Below are positions 41,422 through 44,279 of a stretch of 44,279 bases of DNA, piece after piece. Under the pieces are notes generated by a model. That model saw only the letters and a list, made by a program, of their open reading frames with translations, made no database searches and was not told where the DNA came from. Origin of the DNA: Proteobacteria bacterium UBA7447. GTDB lineage: Bacteria; Pseudomonadota; Gammaproteobacteria; Arenicellales; UBA868. The number at the start of each line of letters is the position of its first letter. The first letter of the stretch is position 1. Where the stretch lies: NCBI GenBank assembly GCA_002477475.1, contig DLPX01000064.1:14680-58958 (forward strand). The letters are read 5' to 3'. A program made the position numbers and the translations under genes.

Positions 41422-42123
41422 CTAGAGACCAAGGTATCGCGTGCTGATTGACCGATCCGACTCAAGTTCCATTGAACTTCCGGACCACACAGTCCGCCCT
41501 TTTTCAACAATGAAGTGTTGATCAGCAATGCGGGCAATATCCGAGACGTTTTTGTCAATTACAAGAATCGAGAGCCCTTCATGTTTCAGCTGCTTCAGGC
41601 ACCGCCAGATCTCCTGGCGCACCAGAGGGGCGAGCCCTTCTGTCGCTTCATCAAGAATGAGCAAAACAGGATTAGTCATCAACGCCCGGCCGATCGCCAG
41701 CATCTGCTGCTCGCCACCCGAGAGTTGGTTGCCGAAACTTGACTGCCTTTTCGCGAGATTTGGAAACAACTCATATACCTCTGAGATTTTCCAAGTCTTT
41801 GATCCGACATCACGTTCGCCCGCAAATGCGCGCAATTGCTCCTCAACTGTGAGATTCGGGAAGATGCTCCGCCCCTCTGGAACAATTCCGATTCCCGACT
41901 GGGCCACCCGGTAACTGGGGAGACCAACAAGGCTGGCCCGGTCAAACTCAATGACGCCTCGCGCAGAGGCCAGCAATCCCATGATGCAGTTAACGGTAGT
42001 TGTTTTTCCCATCCCGTTGCGTCCGAGGAGACTGACTAATTGGCCTTTGCCGACAGACAGATTCACGTCAAAAAGTGCCTGACTGTGTCCGTAGAAAGCA
42101 GAGAGGTTTCGCACCTCAAGCAT
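41422..42123 (-). CDS. livF: Branched-chain amino acid-type ABC transporter ATPase LivF
   Basis: A 233-residue ABC ATPase of the HAAT family (branched-chain amino acids, urea or short amides). Walker A is GRNGMGKTT, the signature is LSGGEQQMLAIGRAL, Walker B is VLLILDEATEGLAP and the H-loop region is atypical (LSILVIDKNVSD). MLEVRNLSAFYG at the N-terminus supports the ATG at 42123; a longer frame reaches 42288 inside livG but is spurious. Its start overlaps the livG stop by 8 nt. It pairs with LivG at the cytosolic face of the LivHM permease. Confidence 0.93.
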   Translation of the reverse strand: MLEVRNLSAFYGHSQALFDVNLSVGKGQLVSLLGRNGMGKTTTVNCIMGLLASARGVIEFDRASLVGLPSYRVAQSGIGIVPEGRSIFPNLTVEEQLRAFAGERDVGSKTWKISEVYELFPNLAKRQSSFGNQLSGGEQQMLAIGRALMTNPVLLILDEATEGLAPLVRQEIWRCLKQLKHEGLSILVIDKNVSDIARIADQHFIVEKGRTVWSGSSMELESDRSISTRYLGL

Positions 42124-42874
42124 ATTCTGACCCTGATTCGCCGAGGTAGGCTTGCTGTGCGCGCTGGTTATTGCGGATATGGTCGGGGCTTCCGGTGGCA
42201 ATAACCGCGCCATCAACCATGACAGTGACCTCATCCGCCACCGAAAACACGACGTCCATATCATGCTCAACCAACAGGAGGGCGGCATCCGATTTCACCC
42301 GGTTCAGAATCGCAATCAGGTTCTGGGTTTCCTCGGCACCAAGCCCCGCGGCTGGCTCATCAAGCAATAATATCGATGGAAAGCCAGCAAGGGCCATCGC
42401 AATTTCCAGCAAACGATGTTTGCCATGAGACAAAGCCTCGGCCTGAGCATCCAGTTCGTGGTCAAGGCCCACATCGTGCGCCAACTCATGAACTCTTTCG
42501 ATTAGCGCGCTCTTGCGATTAGCGGGGGCCCAGAAACGAAAGGAGTGGCCCTGATAGCCCTGGACTGCGATTGCGATGCTCTCGAAAACCGAAAGCTCCC
42601 CAAAGAGGCTGGTAATTTGAAAGGTTCTGCCAAGACCCAGTTTCACACGCTCATGCACCGGCAACAACGTGGCGTCGCACTGCCCCAGACGGATCTCACC
42701 TTTGTCGGCTGTCAGGCTGCCCGCAAGCAGCCCTACGAGCGTGGTCTTGCCGGCGCCATTGGGGCCAATGACCGCGTGAATTTTCCCTTTTTCCAGACAA
42801 AGATCAATATCGGCGACCGCATGAATACCGCCAAAACGTCGGCTGATTCCCCGCGCTTCAAGCTCGACACTCAT
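42116..42874 (-). CDS. livG: Branched-chain amino acid-type ABC transporter ATPase LivG
   Basis: A 252-residue ATPase, the second nucleotide-binding subunit of the LivFGHM importer. Walker A is GPNGAGKTT, the signature region is ALSHGKHRLLEIAMAL (a normal LivG variant), Walker B is ILLLDEPAAGL and the H-loop is VEHDMDVVF. A GTP/LivG-specific linker (LGRTFQITSLFGELSVFE) is present. I prefer the ATG at 42874, which overlaps the livM stop as ATGA; an in-frame ATG at 42904 would add 10 residues. It is translationally coupled on both sides. Confidence 0.92.
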   Translation of the reverse strand: MSVELEARGISRRFGGIHAVADIDLCLEKGKIHAVIGPNGAGKTTLVGLLAGSLTADKGEIRLGQCDATLLPVHERVKLGLGRTFQITSLFGELSVFESIAIAVQGYQGHSFRFWAPANRKSALIERVHELAHDVGLDHELDAQAEALSHGKHRLLEIAMALAGFPSILLLDEPAAGLGAEETQNLIAILNRVKSDAALLLVEHDMDVVFSVADEVTVMVDGAVIATGSPDHIRNNQRAQQAYLGESGSEYA

Positions 42875-43818
42875 GGGCGTGAACGGCTTTGCCACCGTGT
42901 CCACCAGCCCAGCAAGCCGCCCCGGCCGAATTTGGCCACAATAATTAACAGGATACCCAGATACAGGTGCCAGTAAATAGTCATGTCCGGGAGCAGCGTC
43001 TCGACGCCAATGAAGATCCCCGCGCCAAGCAGTGGCCCTACGACGGTTGCCGCACCTCCCAGGAGCACCATCGCAATCAACTCGCCTGAACGGGTCCAGT
43101 CCATCATTTCAGGACTGATGAATCCGGTGAAATTACCCAGTAGCCAGCCCGCCAGCCCGCAGATCATCCCCGAGATGACGTAGCACACCAATCGGTAGCG
43201 GAATGTGTCAAAACCCAGGGCCTGCATCCGGACTTCGTTTATCTTGATGCTTCTGATCACTTGCCCGAAATCGGATCGTGTCAGTCGGTGAATCAAGATC
43301 ATCACTGCGATCAGGCAAAAGAGCACCAAAAAATAAAGTTGGTTGTTGTCATCCAGATCAACGCCCGGACCCATCTCGCTGCGCGAATAGATCACCAGTC
43401 CGTCATCCCCTCCGTATTCCTCGATGCTGACAAAAATGAAATACATCATCTGGGCAAATGCCAGGGTAATCATGATGAAGTAGGCGCCGCGGGTTCGTAG
43501 ACATATGAGGCCTGTCAGCAGCGCAAAAAATCCTGATGCCCCAAGAGCCGCCGCCAACTGTAGCCAACCGCTATTGAGATCATAGTAAGCCGGAATTCCA
43601 ACCGCATAAGCCCCGATACCGATAAACACGGCATGGCCCAGACTGACCATCCCGCTGTAACCCAAAATCAGATTGAGGCTACTCGCTGCGATCGCAAGGA
43701 TCATTAACCGGATAATGACATCCAGAACAAAGGGTTCCCCAGCATATTCCGCCCAGAAAGGCAGCAAAAGCGCCCCAAGAACCGTGACAACCGCAAACCA
43801 CCCGCCACTTTTCGACAT
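42871..43818 (-). CDS. livM: Branched-chain amino acid-type ABC transporter permease LivM
   Basis: A 315-residue inner-membrane permease with about eight to ten hydrophobic helices and the LivM signatures LNLILGYSGMVSLGHAVFIG and AYAVGIPAYYD in the N-half, SIKINEVRMQALGFDTFRYR (the EAA-like loop contacting the ATPases) and GGAATVVGPLLGAGIFIGVE in the C-half. The ATG at 43818 shares bases with the livH stop (TGATG); a GTG one codon upstream is also possible. It is the second permease of the pair with LivH. Confidence 0.92.
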   Translation of the reverse strand: MSKSGGWFAVVTVLGALLLPFWAEYAGEPFVLDVIIRLMILAIAASSLNLILGYSGMVSLGHAVFIGIGAYAVGIPAYYDLNSGWLQLAAALGASGFFALLTGLICLRTRGAYFIMITLAFAQMMYFIFVSIEEYGGDDGLVIYSRSEMGPGVDLDDNNQLYFLVLFCLIAVMILIHRLTRSDFGQVIRSIKINEVRMQALGFDTFRYRLVCYVISGMICGLAGWLLGNFTGFISPEMMDWTRSGELIAMVLLGGAATVVGPLLGAGIFIGVETLLPDMTIYWHLYLGILLIIVAKFGRGGLLGWWTRWQSRSRP

Positions 43819-44279
43819 CACGAACTACGAACTCCAAACAGTCCCTGTGGGCGAAGGGTGAGGATCACTGCCATCAGGATGTAAATCAGCATCGCTGAAA
43901 TGGCCGGCGCCGACGTCTCCGCTGCCTGGTGCGATAAAAACAATCGCAGAAAATCATCAAGAAAAGACCTGCCCAGAGTATCAATCAGCCCCACCAGCAT
44001 AGCTCCGAAAAAAGCTCCCTGGACAGAGCCGATACCGCCGATCACGATAACGACAAAAGCCACGATCAGGATTTCATTCCCCATGCCGATGCTCGCTTCC
44101 GTAATCGGCGCAATCATCAAACCAGCAAGCCCGGCCATGGCAGCGCCGGCGGCAAAGACCAGGGTAAACAGCATCCGTATATCCACACCCAACGCCTGCA
44201 CCATGCGCCGGTTAGATGCTCCTGCCCGGATCAACATTCCAATCCGGGTATGACTCACGACAAGATACAGCGCCAAAGC
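43818..44279 (-). CDS. livH: Branched-chain amino acid-type ABC transporter permease LivH, 5' part missing
   Basis: The C-terminal 153 or so residues of LivH. The frame stays open to the window edge, so its start and N-terminal half lie outside. Visible signatures are RIGMLIRAGASNRRMVQALGV-type EAA loop residues (near the cut end) and IVAFVVIVIGGIGSVQGAFFGA, which matches LivH/UrtB-type permeases. Periplasmic binding protein LivJ/LivK, which would tell the substrate, is not in the window. Confidence 0.88.
   Translation of the reverse strand, partial: ALALYLVVSHTRIGMLIRAGASNRRMVQALGVDIRMLFTLVFAAGAAMAGLAGLMIAPITEASIGMGNEILIVAFVVIVIGGIGSVQGAFFGAMLVGLIDTLGRSFLDDFLRLFLSHQAAETSAPAISAMLIYILMAVILTLRPQGLFGVRSS

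Noticed and set aside
42124..42288. N-terminal extension of livF
   Set aside because: It overlaps livG deeply. MLEVRNLSAFYG from 42123 is the normal ATPase start.

Overview
The window looks like a chromosomal segment of a free-living, probably aquatic gammaproteobacterium. The supporting genes are fabA-fabB for unsaturated fatty acids, a class I DAHP synthase, GlnS, a diheme cytochrome c4, a Mip/FklB-like FKBP, LutABC, ispG and a homodimeric-type ATP sulfurylase. Genes are tightly packed with many 1-8 nt start/stop overlaps, and no gene-free stretch exceeds 300 bases. I saw no rRNA, tRNA, insertion sequence, prophage or CRISPR array. The lineage below class level cannot be read from the sequence.

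Layout. 1-4.7 kb: zinc-independent GTP cyclohydrolase FolE2 (cut by the window edge), a ROK sugar kinase, and on the other strand a Ser/Cys-type proline racemase-family enzyme, an alkyltransferase-like DNA repair protein, xanthine phosphoribosyltransferase and an alpha/beta hydrolase. 4.7-10.7 kb: a leucine/isovalerate-type operon on the + strand (isovaleryl-CoA dehydrogenase, thiolase, DsbA-fold isomerase, methylcrotonyl-CoA carboxylase beta subunit) behind a perfect 22-bp palindrome that overlaps its predicted promoter, followed by ispG. 10.8-15.5 kb, - strand: fabA-fabB, then lutA-lutB-lutC for L-lactate oxidation. A + strand MFS transporter diverges from lutA.

16.9-28.8 kb: an almost 12-kb run of - strand genes. 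Read in the direction of transcription it is serA, serC, a DUF1015 protein, a B12-binding corrinoid protein, a DUF1638 protein, a 'virulence factor' domain protein (PF13769), a MetV-like cysteine-rich protein, a MetF-type methylenetetrahydrofolate reductase, a methyltetrahydrofolate:corrinoid methyltransferase, a GFA-family zinc protein, a [2Fe-2S]/ASKHA reductive activator of corrinoid proteins, a Crp/Fnr regulator and a DUF2797 protein. Together these can move a methyl group between a corrinoid protein and tetrahydrofolate and interconvert methyl- and methylene-THF, next to serine synthesis. The enzyme that would load the methyl group from a substrate (MttB/MtgB type) is not in the window. 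This is the most interesting region.

28.9-37.0 kb: FKBP isomerase and a ZnT9-like cation diffusion facilitator, Trm112, ATP sulfurylase, DAHP synthase, a TPMT-like methyltransferase, cytochrome c4 and GlnS. 37.0-44.3 kb, - strand: an RND efflux permease with its adaptor, and a branched-chain amino acid-type ABC importer (livF, livG, livM and the 3' part of livH, cut by the window edge). The Liv-type importer and the Liu operon could both serve branched-chain amino acid use, but they are about 32 kb apart and the link is only inferred.
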